Source of the DNA: UBA2336 sp049306095
GTDB lineage: Bacteria; Bacteroidota; Bacteroidia; Cytophagales; Cyclobacteriaceae
Assembly: GCA_049306095.1 (NCBI GenBank)
Contig: JBAQPU010000060.1
Location: 5,586-69,585 of the forward strand
Direction: 5' to 3'
Length of the DNA stretch: 64,000 nucleotides
Of this stretch, positions 8,108 to 15,930 are shown one piece after another (within the stretch, counting starts at the first letter, position 1; the number at the start of each line of letters is the position of its first letter). The notes below the pieces were generated by a model. That model was not told the DNA's origin, did no database searches, and was given only the letters and a program-made list of their open reading frames with translations. The position numbers were made by a program, and so were the translations under genes.

Positions 8108-8716
8108 ATGTACATTAATTCTTATTCGCGCGTAAGTGACTCAACAGAAGTCATGGAGTTCATCCGGCAAAATGGCTTTGCCATACTGGTCAGCCAGGTG
8201 GATGGGAAACCCTGGGCAACCCATCTTCCGCTTGTCCTCTCAAATGATGGCGCAGAACTTACCGGTCACGTTTCGCGTGGCAACAAAGCGTGGAGAGATT
8301 TTTCGACTCAGGAAGTGTTGTGCATTTTTCAGGGGCCGCACACGTATATTTCATCATCGTGGTACGATCATGAAAATGTTCCTACCTGGAATTACCTGGC
8401 GGTACATGTTTACGGAAACATCAAAATTCAGGAGGGAGAGGAATTACTTGCTTCCCTTAAGGCCCTGACAGACAAATATGAAAGACATTCACAAAAACCG
8501 GTTTCGGTTGAGGGCATGACCCCATCATACCTGGAGAAAGAAATTAGAGGTATCGTTGGCTTTACTATTAACATCACAAGCGTGGAGGCATGCTTTAAAC
8601 TTTCTCAAAACCGGGACGATAAAAATCATGCGGAGATTGTCAGACAACTGAAAGCCCGGGGCGATTCGGCTTCTGTTGCAGTAGCAGCTGAAATGGTGCG
8701 TCATCGGAAGAAATAA
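8108..8716 (+). CDS. PaiB-like FMN-binding protein
   Basis: 202 residues, the normal length for the PaiB family. Visible signatures are the N-terminal MYINSYSRVSD, GFAILVSQVDGKPWATHLPLVL, the flavin-barrel block GHVSRGNKAWRDF, and SSSWYDHENVPTWNYLAVHVYG (residues 80-101 approximately). The fold is a split beta-barrel of pyridoxamine-phosphate-oxidase type. In Bacillus subtilis PaiB is described as a negative regulator of sporulation and protease genes; here a flavin-dependent or regulatory role is open. It sits directly after an acetyltransferase with PaiA-like features. Confidence 0.9.
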   Translation: MYINSYSRVSDSTEVMEFIRQNGFAILVSQVDGKPWATHLPLVLSNDGAELTGHVSRGNKAWRDFSTQEVLCIFQGPHTYISSSWYDHENVPTWNYLAVHVYGNIKIQEGEELLASLKALTDKYERHSQKPVSVEGMTPSYLEKEIRGIVGFTINITSVEACFKLSQNRDDKNHAEIVRQLKARGDSASVAVAAEMVRHRKK

Positions 8717-8767
8717 TTTTGCTGAAAAATTCAAGAAAAATAGTTATACCTTCCAAAAAAAACTCTC

Positions 8768-9838
8768 ATGACTACACAAACGGGTTTCATCCGGGTTCAG
8801 CGAAGTGCAACATCCCGCATCAGCGAAGTGAACTTTAACAACCTCGGCTTCGGCAATTACATTGCCGATCATATGCTGGTGGCCGATTATAAAGATGGCG
8901 CGTGGGGCGAGCCTCAAATTGTACCCTACGGTGAACTACCCATGACGCCCGCCATTCTTGCTTTGCACTACGGCCAGGCAATTTTTGAAGGAATGAAGGC
9001 TTTCAGAATGAACGATGGCCGAATTAATATTTTTCGAACCCAACGGCACTATCGCAGAATACTCAAGTCGCTCGAGCGAATGTGCATGCCGGCAATACCT
9101 GAAGCGCTATTTGTTTCGGGATTACACGCCTTAATTGAAGCGGACGAACAATGGCTGCCCAATGAAGAGGGATGCTCGTTATACATACGCCCGGTAGTAT
9201 TTGCCTCTGAGTCGAAGCTTGGCGTAAAAATTTCTGAACAATACAAATTTGTCATTATGACGAGCCCGGTAGGGCCTTACTTCTCCAAGCCTATTCGTGT
9301 TAAGGTGGAAGAAACACATGTTCGGGCAGCTGAGGGAGGAACCGGTTATGCCAAATGTGCCGGGAACTATGGTGGCGCCTTCTACCCTACCCAACTTGCC
9401 CGTGAACAGGGATTCGACCAGGTGTTATGGACAGATGCCAAAGAACATCAATTCATTGATGAGTCTGGCGCCATGAATGTGATGTTTGTAATGGATGGGA
9501 AACTGGTAACCCCAAAATTGACCAGTGCAATATTGGATGGTATTACCCGCGACTCCATCATAACACTTGCTAAAGATATGGGCGTGCCAACAGAAGAACG
9601 GAAAGTGAGCCTTGACAGTTTAATTGACGGTTTTAAAAAAGGAACTCTTACCGAAGCCTTTGGTGCCGGTACTGCGGCTGTCGTTTCTGAAATTGCTGTG
9701 ATTAATATTCACGGAAAAGATTATGCCCTACCTCCTGGCCATGCTGCCAGCTTTCAGCAACGTGTGAAACAAAAATTAAGTAATCTGCGCAGGGGCATCG
9801 AACCGGATGTGTATGGTTGGAACGATATCGTAAAATAG
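8768..9838 (+). CDS. ilvE: Branched-chain amino acid aminotransferase
   Basis: 356 residues, the length of the longer class IV branched-chain aminotransferases. Visible are ALHYGQAIFEGMKAFR (65-80), the arginine motif IRPVVFAS (140-147) and the pyridoxal phosphate lysine K196 in TGYAKCAGNYGGAF, followed by DESGAMNVMFV and GITRDSIITLAKDMG. The enzyme transfers the amino group between glutamate and the keto acids of leucine, isoleucine and valine in the cytoplasm. No other branched-chain genes are near. An acetyltransferase gene follows after 13 bases and may be co-transcribed. Confidence 0.95.
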   Translation: MTTQTGFIRVQRSATSRISEVNFNNLGFGNYIADHMLVADYKDGAWGEPQIVPYGELPMTPAILALHYGQAIFEGMKAFRMNDGRINIFRTQRHYRRILKSLERMCMPAIPEALFVSGLHALIEADEQWLPNEEGCSLYIRPVVFASESKLGVKISEQYKFVIMTSPVGPYFSKPIRVKVEETHVRAAEGGTGYAKCAGNYGGAFYPTQLAREQGFDQVLWTDAKEHQFIDESGAMNVMFVMDGKLVTPKLTSAILDGITRDSIITLAKDMGVPTEERKVSLDSLIDGFKKGTLTEAFGAGTAAVVSEIAVINIHGKDYALPPGHAASFQQRVKQKLSNLRRGIEPDVYGWNDIVK

Positions 9839-9851
9839 ATCCAACCATCGC

Positions 9852-10265
9852 ATGAATACCGAGGAGATTCAATACAAGCACGATGTTCGAATCACAGCCG
9901 ATCAATTCATTGATGTGTTGAGGCGTTCGACATTGGCAGAACGAAGGCCTGTTCATGACCCTGCCCGCATTGGAACGATGCTTCAGCATGCGAATATTAT
10001 TGTTACAGCCTGGGCTGACGAAAAGCTGGTGGGTGTTTCGCGTGCGCTTAGCGATTTTGGGTATTGTTGCTACCTGTCCGATCTGGCCGTTGATGTCGCC
10101 TATCAAAAGCAAGGGATTGGAAAAAGATTAATTCATGAGACCCATGCAGTTTCAGGGATGAATACAACCTTAATTCTTCTGGCCGCACCCAAGGCAGCAG
10201 ATTATTATCCCAAAATCAACATGGAGCGGTTCACCGATTGTTTCTTAATCAGGAAGAAAGAATAG
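9852..10265 (+). CDS. GNAT-family N-acetyltransferase
   Basis: 137 residues. The acetyl-CoA loop is clear: LSDLAVDVAYQKQGIGKRLIHETHAV (the QKQGIGK core at about 92-98). The C-terminus (LLAAPKAADYYPKINMERFTDCFLIRKKE) matches the small acetyltransferases often found next to metabolic genes. The acceptor is unknown. It lies 13 bases after ilvE on the same strand. Confidence 0.9.
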   Translation: MNTEEIQYKHDVRITADQFIDVLRRSTLAERRPVHDPARIGTMLQHANIIVTAWADEKLVGVSRALSDFGYCCYLSDLAVDVAYQKQGIGKRLIHETHAVSGMNTTLILLAAPKAADYYPKINMERFTDCFLIRKKE

Positions 10266-10289
10266 AAGCCACCTTATATTGTATCGTCA

Positions 10290-10305
10290 TGCCTGGTAAC
10301 AGGCA
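10290..10305. other. Hairpin between convergent genes
   Basis: Perfect 6-base arms TGCCTG (10290-10295) and CAGGCA (10300-10305) with loop GTAA, in the 43-base gap between the convergent acetyltransferase and DUF2834 genes. No T run follows on either strand. Confidence 0.45.
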
Positions 10306-10308
10306 AGC

Positions 10309-10644
10309 TTAATCAGCTTTTTTCTCCAGAACTTTCTCGCGTTGGTATAAAAACAATGGCAGAGGGCCTGCTAACCCAAACAAAAGGGTAAGCACGACAT
10401 ACACCCAACTGTGCTTCATGCCAAGCCTTTTCGATTCGATAACAATCCAGATTAATCCGGTCAACACTACTAACAACAAATCGGTAATAAAGGCGGCTGC
10501 AATCCGATTACCAAACATGCCGTTCAGTGTTGCCTGCGGATCGAGCCATAATAAAATATTCCCGGTTTCAACCGATTCGTTAAACACCAGAATGTTGGGA
10601 ACAATAAACCCGGCAACGGCCAGAACAAAATATACATTTTTCAT
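10309..10644 (-). CDS. DUF2834 family membrane protein
   Basis: 111 residues with three hydrophobic helices (about 4-22, 46-68 and 78-98). The pattern FVLAVAGFIVPNILVF at the start and the GPLPLFLYQRE end agree with the small DUF2834 inner-membrane family, whose function is not known. It follows the PhoD-like phosphatase gene after 9 bases on the same strand and probably shares its transcript. Confidence 0.82.
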   Translation of the reverse strand: MKNVYFVLAVAGFIVPNILVFNESVETGNILLWLDPQATLNGMFGNRIAAAFITDLLLVVLTGLIWIVIESKRLGMKHSWVYVVLTLLFGLAGPLPLFLYQREKVLEKKAD

Positions 10645-10653
10645 ATGATCAGG

Positions 10654-11700
10654 TTAATTCGTTTGCTTTAAATCTTGCAAGTCGATCGCGCGGTGAATGC
10701 GAACGTTGTTTTCAACATCAATAATTTCAAAAATAATTCGGGGGTCAGTCCTATTCCAGTCAATCGTAATCAACCCAAAATGATTTTCCATAACAGGGCC
10801 GTCAATCCGGTTATCGTTAGGTGTTGCAAAACCCCAGGTGGACGTTATGCCGCTGGCAGTAACATCGTACAATGGATACAAGCCGGGCACTTCCATTTTT
10901 GAAATTTCAGCATAGTGCACATCTCCGGAAATAAAAAATACCCCGTCAGCCTTTGTATTACGAATCAGTTCAATCAACCGATTCTGCTCATGTGGGAAAT
11001 TAGCCCACGCCTCATACCCATTATGCGTAATGCCAAATTGCGTACTGGAGGCGATTATGCGTAAATCAGCAGGAACTTTCAACTGTTCTTCCATCCACTT
11101 CCATTGGTCTTCTCCCATCATGGTCGAATCGGCTGTTGTGTACGGTGAATAATCCAATTCGTACCTAAACCGGGAATCATCCTTTCTGTTTCCATTATAC
11201 GGAAGGAGTTTATCACGAAAGGTCCGAAGATCAGGGAGGATGATTTGTATTTTCTTTCCATTCCCGTTTAGGTAAACGGTATGATAGATACCGCTATGAT
11301 GATGAATTGTGCTATCGCCTTGGTCACCGAAAAAGTCGAGAAATATTTTCTTCGACTCCTCCTTAAAAGCATAATGCCGGCCCGCATCATTCCACCCATA
11401 ATCATGGTCATCCCAGGTAGCATATAGCGAAGTTGCTGCTTTCAGCTTCTTAAATTCGGGGCGATTGGCCAACATCTGATATTTCAACCGCAGGGTATCC
11501 ATGCTTTTGGTGTCTCCATAAATATTATCGCCCAGAAAAATGAACGCATCCGGCTTTCTGTCTGCGGCCAGCGACAATACGGGCTGAGGAAGATCCTGGT
11601 GGCCGCACGATCCGAACGCAATAATAGTAGGTTTAATTTTTTCAGGTTGATTGCACGATAGCAGGACAATCACACTCATTAGGGTAAGTAAAAATTTCAT
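10654..11700 (-). CDS. PhoD-like metallophosphatase lipoprotein (alkaline phosphatase D family)
   Basis: 348 residues. The N-terminus is a lipoprotein signal ending in LLSC, so Cys16 should carry the lipid and the enzyme is anchored in the envelope. Metal-binding motifs of the calcineurin-like superfamily follow in order: FGSCGHQD (29-36), LGDNIYGD (56-63), WDDHDYGWND (96-105), and ISGDVHYAE near residue 240. Family members hydrolyse phosphodiesters or phosphomonoesters. At 348 residues it is shorter than classical PhoD and lacks its large N-terminal domain, as is common for this Bacteroidetes type. Confidence 0.9.
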   Translation of the reverse strand: MKFLLTLMSVIVLLSCNQPEKIKPTIIAFGSCGHQDLPQPVLSLAADRKPDAFIFLGDNIYGDTKSMDTLRLKYQMLANRPEFKKLKAATSLYATWDDHDYGWNDAGRHYAFKEESKKIFLDFFGDQGDSTIHHHSGIYHTVYLNGNGKKIQIILPDLRTFRDKLLPYNGNRKDDSRFRYELDYSPYTTADSTMMGEDQWKWMEEQLKVPADLRIIASSTQFGITHNGYEAWANFPHEQNRLIELIRNTKADGVFFISGDVHYAEISKMEVPGLYPLYDVTASGITSTWGFATPNDNRIDGPVMENHFGLITIDWNRTDPRIIFEIIDVENNVRIHRAIDLQDLKQTN

Positions 11701-11781
11701 AACGGGTTTTAATAAATCAATTTAAAAAGATCTTCTATGTTCTGGTGGAAATACCCGCTCATGATCATACCATTACCGGCT

Positions 11782-12423
11782 TCAATAACCTTGAATTATT
11801 TTTGATTCATGAATGAACACCCCCGCTTTATCTGATGTTGCTATGGCCACCATGGCACGGGCTACCCTGGCGGAATCAACAGCCTTATACTTTGCGGGAA
11901 TTAAAAACCCGAAAAGTTTAAAGAAAACAGTAGCAGCACCCTCTCCCGCGCGCTCTTCTTCACGTTTACCCAGCAAAAGTGATGGCCTGAATATATGAAC
12001 TGTTCGAAATCCAACCTGGTCAATGGCTTCTTCCACTTCACCTTTTACCCTATTATAAAATATTGTTGAGTGTTTATCCGCACCTAAAGCAGATACCAGT
12101 AAATACTGTGTAGCTCCCATATTTTTTGTAAGGCGTGCCACTTCCACCGGATAGTCAAAATCAACTTTTCGAAAAGCCTCTTTGGTCTTGGCTATCCGGA
12201 TAGTGGTACCGAGGCAACAAAAAACATCATCGGCCCTGAGTGAATTTCCATATTCCGATAACCTGTCAAAATCAACAACAAGGTTTTCAATCTTTTGGTT
12301 GGCTATATCCAGTGGCTTTCGTGTAAGGGTTATAATTTTACTATAATGTGAATCATTTAACAGCAACTGAAGCACTTGCTTTCCAATAAGTCCGGTAACA
12401 CCAACAATTAACGCTGTTTTCAT
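11782..12423 (-). CDS. NAD(P)-binding Rossmann-fold oxidoreductase (atypical short-chain/epimerase type)
   Basis: About 213 residues from the ATG at 12423-12421, which overlaps the stop of the upstream YkvA-like gene by 4 bases (ATGA); an upstream start at 12447 is in frame but less likely. The nucleotide-binding glycine motif is at the very N-terminus (ALIVGVTGLIGKQV), with CCLGTTIRIAKTKEAFRKVDFDYPVEVARL and LLVSALGADKHSTIFYNRVKGEVEEAI as in HTATIP2/TIP30-like proteins. The YxxxK catalytic pair reads YNRVK. The substrate is unknown. Confidence 0.88.
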   Translation of the reverse strand: MKTALIVGVTGLIGKQVLQLLLNDSHYSKIITLTRKPLDIANQKIENLVVDFDRLSEYGNSLRADDVFCCLGTTIRIAKTKEAFRKVDFDYPVEVARLTKNMGATQYLLVSALGADKHSTIFYNRVKGEVEEAIDQVGFRTVHIFRPSLLLGKREEERAGEGAATVFFKLFGFLIPAKYKAVDSARVARAMVAIATSDKAGVFIHESKIIQGY

Positions 12424-12815
12424 GCCGCAGTCATTGATCTCTCCCATTCTAAAAATTTATCGACTTCCATATTGACTGAATTAAACACCCACACCAACAC
12501 GCTAAAATCATCTGTTAGTCCAAGGAGTGGAATAAAATCCGGAATTAAATCCAGCGGGTTCAAAAAGTAAATGATGGCGGCCAAAATTGTTACCACTGTT
12601 TTCCAGGGTATAGAATGGTATTTTCCTGAAGTATAGGCTTTTGAAATTCTGGAAAAAATATTCAAGGTTTCTTTTGCAGAGGCCAGTGAAACGTTGTTCC
12701 AGTTAACGGTCATCATTTTATTGCTCAGCCTGCTTACCAACAATACGATTCTGCCTTTGTTACCCGAAAGGCGGGCAGCGGTGTTGAGGGCTCTATCGAA
12801 AAAAACATTCTTCAA
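12420..12815 (-). CDS. YkvA-like (DUF1232) protein
   Basis: 131 residues. The DUF1232 core is about 67-115, with the family motif AAIIYFLNPLDLIPDFIPLLGLTDD seen in shorter form as NPLDLIPDFIPLLG. Family members are small membrane-associated proteins of unknown function. It overlaps both neighbours by 4 bases (upstream DUF7935-like gene, downstream Rossmann protein), so three genes are translationally coupled. Confidence 0.87.
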   Translation of the reverse strand: MKNVFFDRALNTAARLSGNKGRIVLLVSRLSNKMMTVNWNNVSLASAKETLNIFSRISKAYTSGKYHSIPWKTVVTILAAIIYFLNPLDLIPDFIPLLGLTDDFSVLVWVFNSVNMEVDKFLEWERSMTAA

Positions 12816-13333
12816 AATGTTTGCTGAATCTCTAGTTTTAGCTGGCTCAGTGCATGCGCTACGGGATCAACCGGTTTGTTGATGTAGCGCTCAAATATTT
12901 TCTTGGACAAGTCAAGACTGGAGGATTCCGCGTTCATTTCGGAAGCCGCATCGTTAATTGTGAGCACCAGATCTTCTTTCGCATTTTTAATATTCTCCCA
13001 TACAGCTTCTGTCATGAAAATCTGCTGCGAAACATTGTGATTGAATTCATTGCGGATTTCGGCCAGCAACATCTGGTGAAACTCTTTTGAGGGGATAGGA
13101 CCTGGGTTTAACCGAATCAACATATTCTGCGGACTGATTCGCTCCAGAAACAAACACATTCTTTCATATGCCTGAATGCGAAGGGGAAGAACTGTTTCGA
13201 TACTATGGCCTCGTATTTCAAGTTTTTTAAGTTCAATTTCTTTCGCCAGGAAAGACCGCACCAGCAAATAAGCTGCATACAGCACCACCGAAGCTGGTAT
13301 CAGAATCTTACCGAATTCAATAATTGCATCCAT
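12812..13333 (-). CDS. DUF7935-like single-pass membrane protein
   Basis: 173 residues. One hydrophobic helix at about 7-30 (IPASVVLYAAYLLVRSFLA) is followed by a charged helical domain with the conserved stretches LPLRIQAYERMCLFLERISP (50-69) and LNPGPIPSKEFHQMLLAEIRNEFNHN (75-100). I recall this as a conserved Bacteroidetes protein of unknown function; the DUF number is from memory and less certain than the resemblance. It is first in a three-gene coupled run with the YkvA-like and Rossmann proteins. Confidence 0.78.
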   Translation of the reverse strand: MDAIIEFGKILIPASVVLYAAYLLVRSFLAKEIELKKLEIRGHSIETVLPLRIQAYERMCLFLERISPQNMLIRLNPGPIPSKEFHQMLLAEIRNEFNHNVSQQIFMTEAVWENIKNAKEDLVLTINDAASEMNAESSSLDLSKKIFERYINKPVDPVAHALSQLKLEIQQTF

Positions 13334-13371
13334 AGGAATTAATAACGTTCTTTTTGTGTTTGAAATTTAAA

Positions 13372-13379
13372 TAATTTTG
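13372..13379 (+). promoter_or_regulatory. Bacteroidetes -7 box before the A-type carrier gene
   Basis: TAATTTTG matches the TAnnTTTG consensus exactly. It lies 9 bases before the ATG at 13389 and 24 bases before the ATG at 13404, which makes the second ATG the more natural start. No TTTG was found at 19-21 bases upstream. Confidence 0.5.
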
Positions 13380-13388
13380 AGGCCTTAA

Positions 13389-13721
13389 ATGCAATCGGCA
13401 AAAATGTTTTCTGACCTCCAGCCTGTTACTATTTCAGCGAAAGCAGCTGCAGAGATACGCAAGATCATGCAAACAAAGAATATTCCAGAGGGTTATTCGT
13501 TGCGCGTAGGTGTTCGGGGCGGAGGATGTGGCGGGGTAGCCCTGATTATTGGTTTTGATAAACAAAAGCCATCTGACCTGGCTTACACAATTGACGGCAT
13601 TCCGGTGGTGGTTGACAAAAAACATACGATGTATCTTATAGGGAAGGAAGTGGATTTTCATGAAGATGCCGATGCCCGTGGATTTATGTTTGTGGAACAA
13701 AACGTAAGTAGCAAGACGTAA
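13389..13721 (+). CDS. A-type Fe-S carrier-like protein (IscA/ErpA/HesB family) without the C-terminal CGCG motif
   Basis: 110 residues (105 if the ATG at 13404 is used, giving MFSDLQPVTISAKAAAEI). The family core is clear: LRVGVRGGGCGGVALIIGFD (39-58) with the first conserved cysteine in GGGCGG, GIPVVVDKKHTMYLIGKEVDF and DARGFMFVEQN. Canonical carriers continue with a CGCG motif that supplies two more iron ligands; this protein stops five residues after FVEQN (VSSKT). Those last codons and the TAA lie in a 14-base direct repeat (13704-13731). Either Bacteroidetes homologues naturally lack the tail, or the repeat has replaced it. It should still act in or near Fe-S cluster delivery, but a normal three-cysteine site is absent. 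Confidence 0.85.
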   Translation: MQSAKMFSDLQPVTISAKAAAEIRKIMQTKNIPEGYSLRVGVRGGGCGGVALIIGFDKQKPSDLAYTIDGIPVVVDKKHTMYLIGKEVDFHEDADARGFMFVEQNVSSKT

Positions 13722-13743
13722 GTAGTAAGACTTACAAAGTCTT
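13704..13743. repeat. Direct repeat plus hairpin at the 3' end of the A-type carrier gene
   Basis: Two adjacent 14-base copies, GTAAGTAGCAAGAC (13704-13717) and GTAAGTAGTAAGAC (13718-13731), differ at one base. The second runs into a hairpin with arms AAGACT (13727-13732) and AGTCTT (13738-13743). The carrier gene stop codon (13719-13721) is inside the second copy. The hairpin lies between convergent genes (folB on the other strand). Confidence 0.7.
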
Positions 13744-13768
13744 GTGTCTAAATACTTAAGGCTTAATT

Positions 13769-14134
13769 CTACCCCAGACGCTTCTTCGAAATACTCACAA
13801 CCGCCTTTTTGCATTTACCGCCTATAGGCGGATTTATTTTTGAAATACTCAGCTCTACACTAATCACCGCTTGCAGTTGCTGAAGTACTTCCTGCATGAT
13901 TTTTTCCGCCACCGTCTCCAACAACTTCGATGGTTTTTCCATTTCTGATTTCACAATTCGATAAAGGGCTTCATAGTCGACCGTACCAACAAGGGTGTCG
14001 CCTTTAGCGGCAACGGAGAAATCTGTTTCCACAGCAATGTCTACTTCAAACCAGTTGCCTGATTCCCGTTCGTGCGGATACACGCCATGGAAGGCATGAA
14101 ATTCAAGACCTTCAAGCGCTATGCGTCCGTTCAT
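13769..14134 (-). CDS. folB: Dihydroneopterin aldolase
   Basis: 121 residues, the normal length. Family signatures include ALEGLEFHAFHGVYPHERESG (7-27), DTLVGTVDYEALYRIV (45-60), LLETVAEKIMQEVL (71-84, with the conserved glutamate) and the end motif ISKINPPIGGKCKKAVVSI. The enzyme splits dihydroneopterin to 6-hydroxymethyl-dihydropterin in folate synthesis. No other folate gene is adjacent. It overlaps the DivIVA-domain gene by 4 bases and must be translated from the same mRNA. Confidence 0.95.
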   Translation of the reverse strand: MNGRIALEGLEFHAFHGVYPHERESGNWFEVDIAVETDFSVAAKGDTLVGTVDYEALYRIVKSEMEKPSKLLETVAEKIMQEVLQQLQAVISVELSISKINPPIGGKCKKAVVSISKKRLG

Positions 14135-14856
14135 CCAATCTCGTCAAAAAATGATTTGGTTGCTTTTCGCGAACTCACTTCCTCCATTACCGATTTGCTT
14201 ACTTCCGCCTCAATTTCATCGCCTATTGAAGTAGTCGTGGCTTCTGGTTCTGGAGCGGAGTTAAACTCAACATTGGGAGAAATTGTTTTCTTGATTTCCT
14301 TGCGCGCCTGTGCCACATGCTGGTCGGCATCAAAATTCTTTTGTGCACTTTTAATTCTCTCAACCCGTTCGATGGTGTCTTGTGAAATTCGCTTCAATTC
14401 CAGCAATAATTCATCGCGGGTATTCTCAAGCTTCTTGTAATTCTCTACCATCGCCTTTAGTCTGTCTTCCATCTCCACCAGCGTTTGTTTAGACTTCATT
14501 TCGGCTTCCTCAAGATTGTTGCGCGCTTTTACTTTTGCTTCATTCAGAAGAGCCTCCGCTTTCAATTGCGACTCACGCATATTCAAATCGGCAGCCTGAC
14601 GTGCCTGCTCAATCACATTGGCGCCTGTGTCTTCTGCTGTTTTCAGCGTCTTATAAAGAGAACTCTCGACTTCGCGTAACTTCAATACCTCACGCTCACA
14701 CGCTTCCAGTTTTATGCGTAATTCCTTTCCTTCATCCAATACACGTTCCCACTCTTGCGACAGTGATTGCAAAAAAGCATTCACTTCATCAGAATTATAA
14801 CCCCTGAAATTTTTCTCAAAGGCTTTCTGTCGGATTTCTAACGGTGTAATTTTCAT
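14131..14856 (-). CDS. DivIVA-domain coiled-coil protein
   Basis: 241 residues. The N-terminal DivIVA domain (about 1-60) shows the conserved ITPLEIRQKAFEKNFRGYN then EVNAFLQSLSQEWE, followed by a long coiled coil (about 35-180: LRIKLEACEREVLKLREVE, EALLNEAKVKARNNLEEAEM). The C-terminal 50 residues are acidic and Ser-rich, ending KSFFDEIG. In Gram-positive bacteria DivIVA marks negatively curved membrane and scaffolds pole and division proteins; in Bacteroidetes the role is not established. It is coupled to folB by a 4-base overlap. No fts genes are close by. Confidence 0.9.
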   Translation of the reverse strand: MKITPLEIRQKAFEKNFRGYNSDEVNAFLQSLSQEWERVLDEGKELRIKLEACEREVLKLREVESSLYKTLKTAEDTGANVIEQARQAADLNMRESQLKAEALLNEAKVKARNNLEEAEMKSKQTLVEMEDRLKAMVENYKKLENTRDELLLELKRISQDTIERVERIKSAQKNFDADQHVAQARKEIKKTISPNVEFNSAPEPEATTTSIGDEIEAEVSKSVMEEVSSRKATKSFFDEIG

Positions 14857-14894
14857 TGCGGTAATAGTTTAGTTTAAAAAATAGACCGGTGAAC

Positions 14895-15809
14895 TCACCT
14901 GTCTTCAAAATTAAAAATCAAATCCCAGGCCGAAATCGTGCGATCGTCACTCGCACTTAACAGGTGTGTTGTCCATAAAAGTTTATTGACTGAGGTGCCG
15001 TGTCCCGCGTGGCGGGCCCTGTCAATCACCTTCAACAGTTTCAACTCTTCTAAGTCCCACACCTTGATGGACTTATCCATGCTACAAGTTACGAAATGTT
15101 TGCCATCCGGGCTAAATTCAATATGATTTATTGCATACATATGAGCTACAATCTCTGTAACAGGCAAATATCCTGCCTGGACACCCCATACTTTTAGTCG
15201 TGCATCACGCGACCCGCTCATCAATACATTACCATCAGGTGAGTACCGCACTGTAAATACAGAATTCCCGTGTGCTTTCCACTCCTGTTTCAATTGCAAG
15301 GTGTCCACATCAAATATTCGTATAAAGTGATCGCTGTAGCCAACGGCCAACTCTCCTCGTTCGGCATGGATGGCCATGGTTCGGGCATTCTTGTCGGTGT
15401 GTTTAACCTTCTGAATAACCAAAAGTTTTTCATAATCTACCGATGTCACCATGCCGTCTCCAGATGCAACAAACACTTTGCTACCCAGCGACTGAATATC
15501 AAAGATGGCTGCTTTCGTAAAGTGTAACGACCCGGTTTCTCTTTTATTCTGTGCATCCAGTACATGAATGCCGTCATAATTATGGCCGGCCAGTAACACC
15601 TGCGATTGAAGATGGTGGAGCGCGTAAACGGAATTCGGGAGTTTGGCAATTAACTCACCATTTTCCGGGTTCGGAACATTCCACTTAACAATCATTCCAT
15701 CGCCCGCACCGCTATAAAAAGTATTTGGGTTATCCGATGCCTGAAGGGCATAAACGCTGCTCCGGTGGCCTGAAAAAGTATGTAGCTTTTGTACGGTAAC
15801 CTTCTGCAT
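14895..15809 (-). CDS. WD40-repeat beta-propeller protein
   Basis: 304 residues. Repeats with GH...W(D/N) spacing recur through the chain: FSGHRSSVYALQ near 12, AHGNSVFTVRYSPDGNVLMSGSRDARLKVW around 180-210, AHMYAINHIEFSPDGKHFVTCSMDKSIKVWDLEELK around 222-255 and HGTSVNKLLWTTHLLSASDDRTISAWDL at the end, giving about seven blades. There is no signal peptide, so it is cytoplasmic. Such propellers are protein-interaction platforms; the partner is not known. A single gene between the DivIVA-folB pair and the divergent phosphopantetheinyl transferase. Confidence 0.92.
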   Translation of the reverse strand: MQKVTVQKLHTFSGHRSSVYALQASDNPNTFYSGAGDGMIVKWNVPNPENGELIAKLPNSVYALHHLQSQVLLAGHNYDGIHVLDAQNKRETGSLHFTKAAIFDIQSLGSKVFVASGDGMVTSVDYEKLLVIQKVKHTDKNARTMAIHAERGELAVGYSDHFIRIFDVDTLQLKQEWKAHGNSVFTVRYSPDGNVLMSGSRDARLKVWGVQAGYLPVTEIVAHMYAINHIEFSPDGKHFVTCSMDKSIKVWDLEELKLLKVIDRARHAGHGTSVNKLLWTTHLLSASDDRTISAWDLIFNFEDR

Positions 15810-15930
15810 GTATTCGAAAATAATCTGGTCGTCTAACCGCTGTAAGCGAAATTTAGGTTGGTCTGACGACTCAGGCTTTAAGAATTTTTAACTGATATTT
15901 ACAAAATTGAAACTTAAACTTGGATAATCA

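Noticed and set aside
13434..13814. Minus-strand 126-residue frame over the Fe-S carrier gene
   Set aside because: Shadow of the carrier gene; composition is not protein-like.
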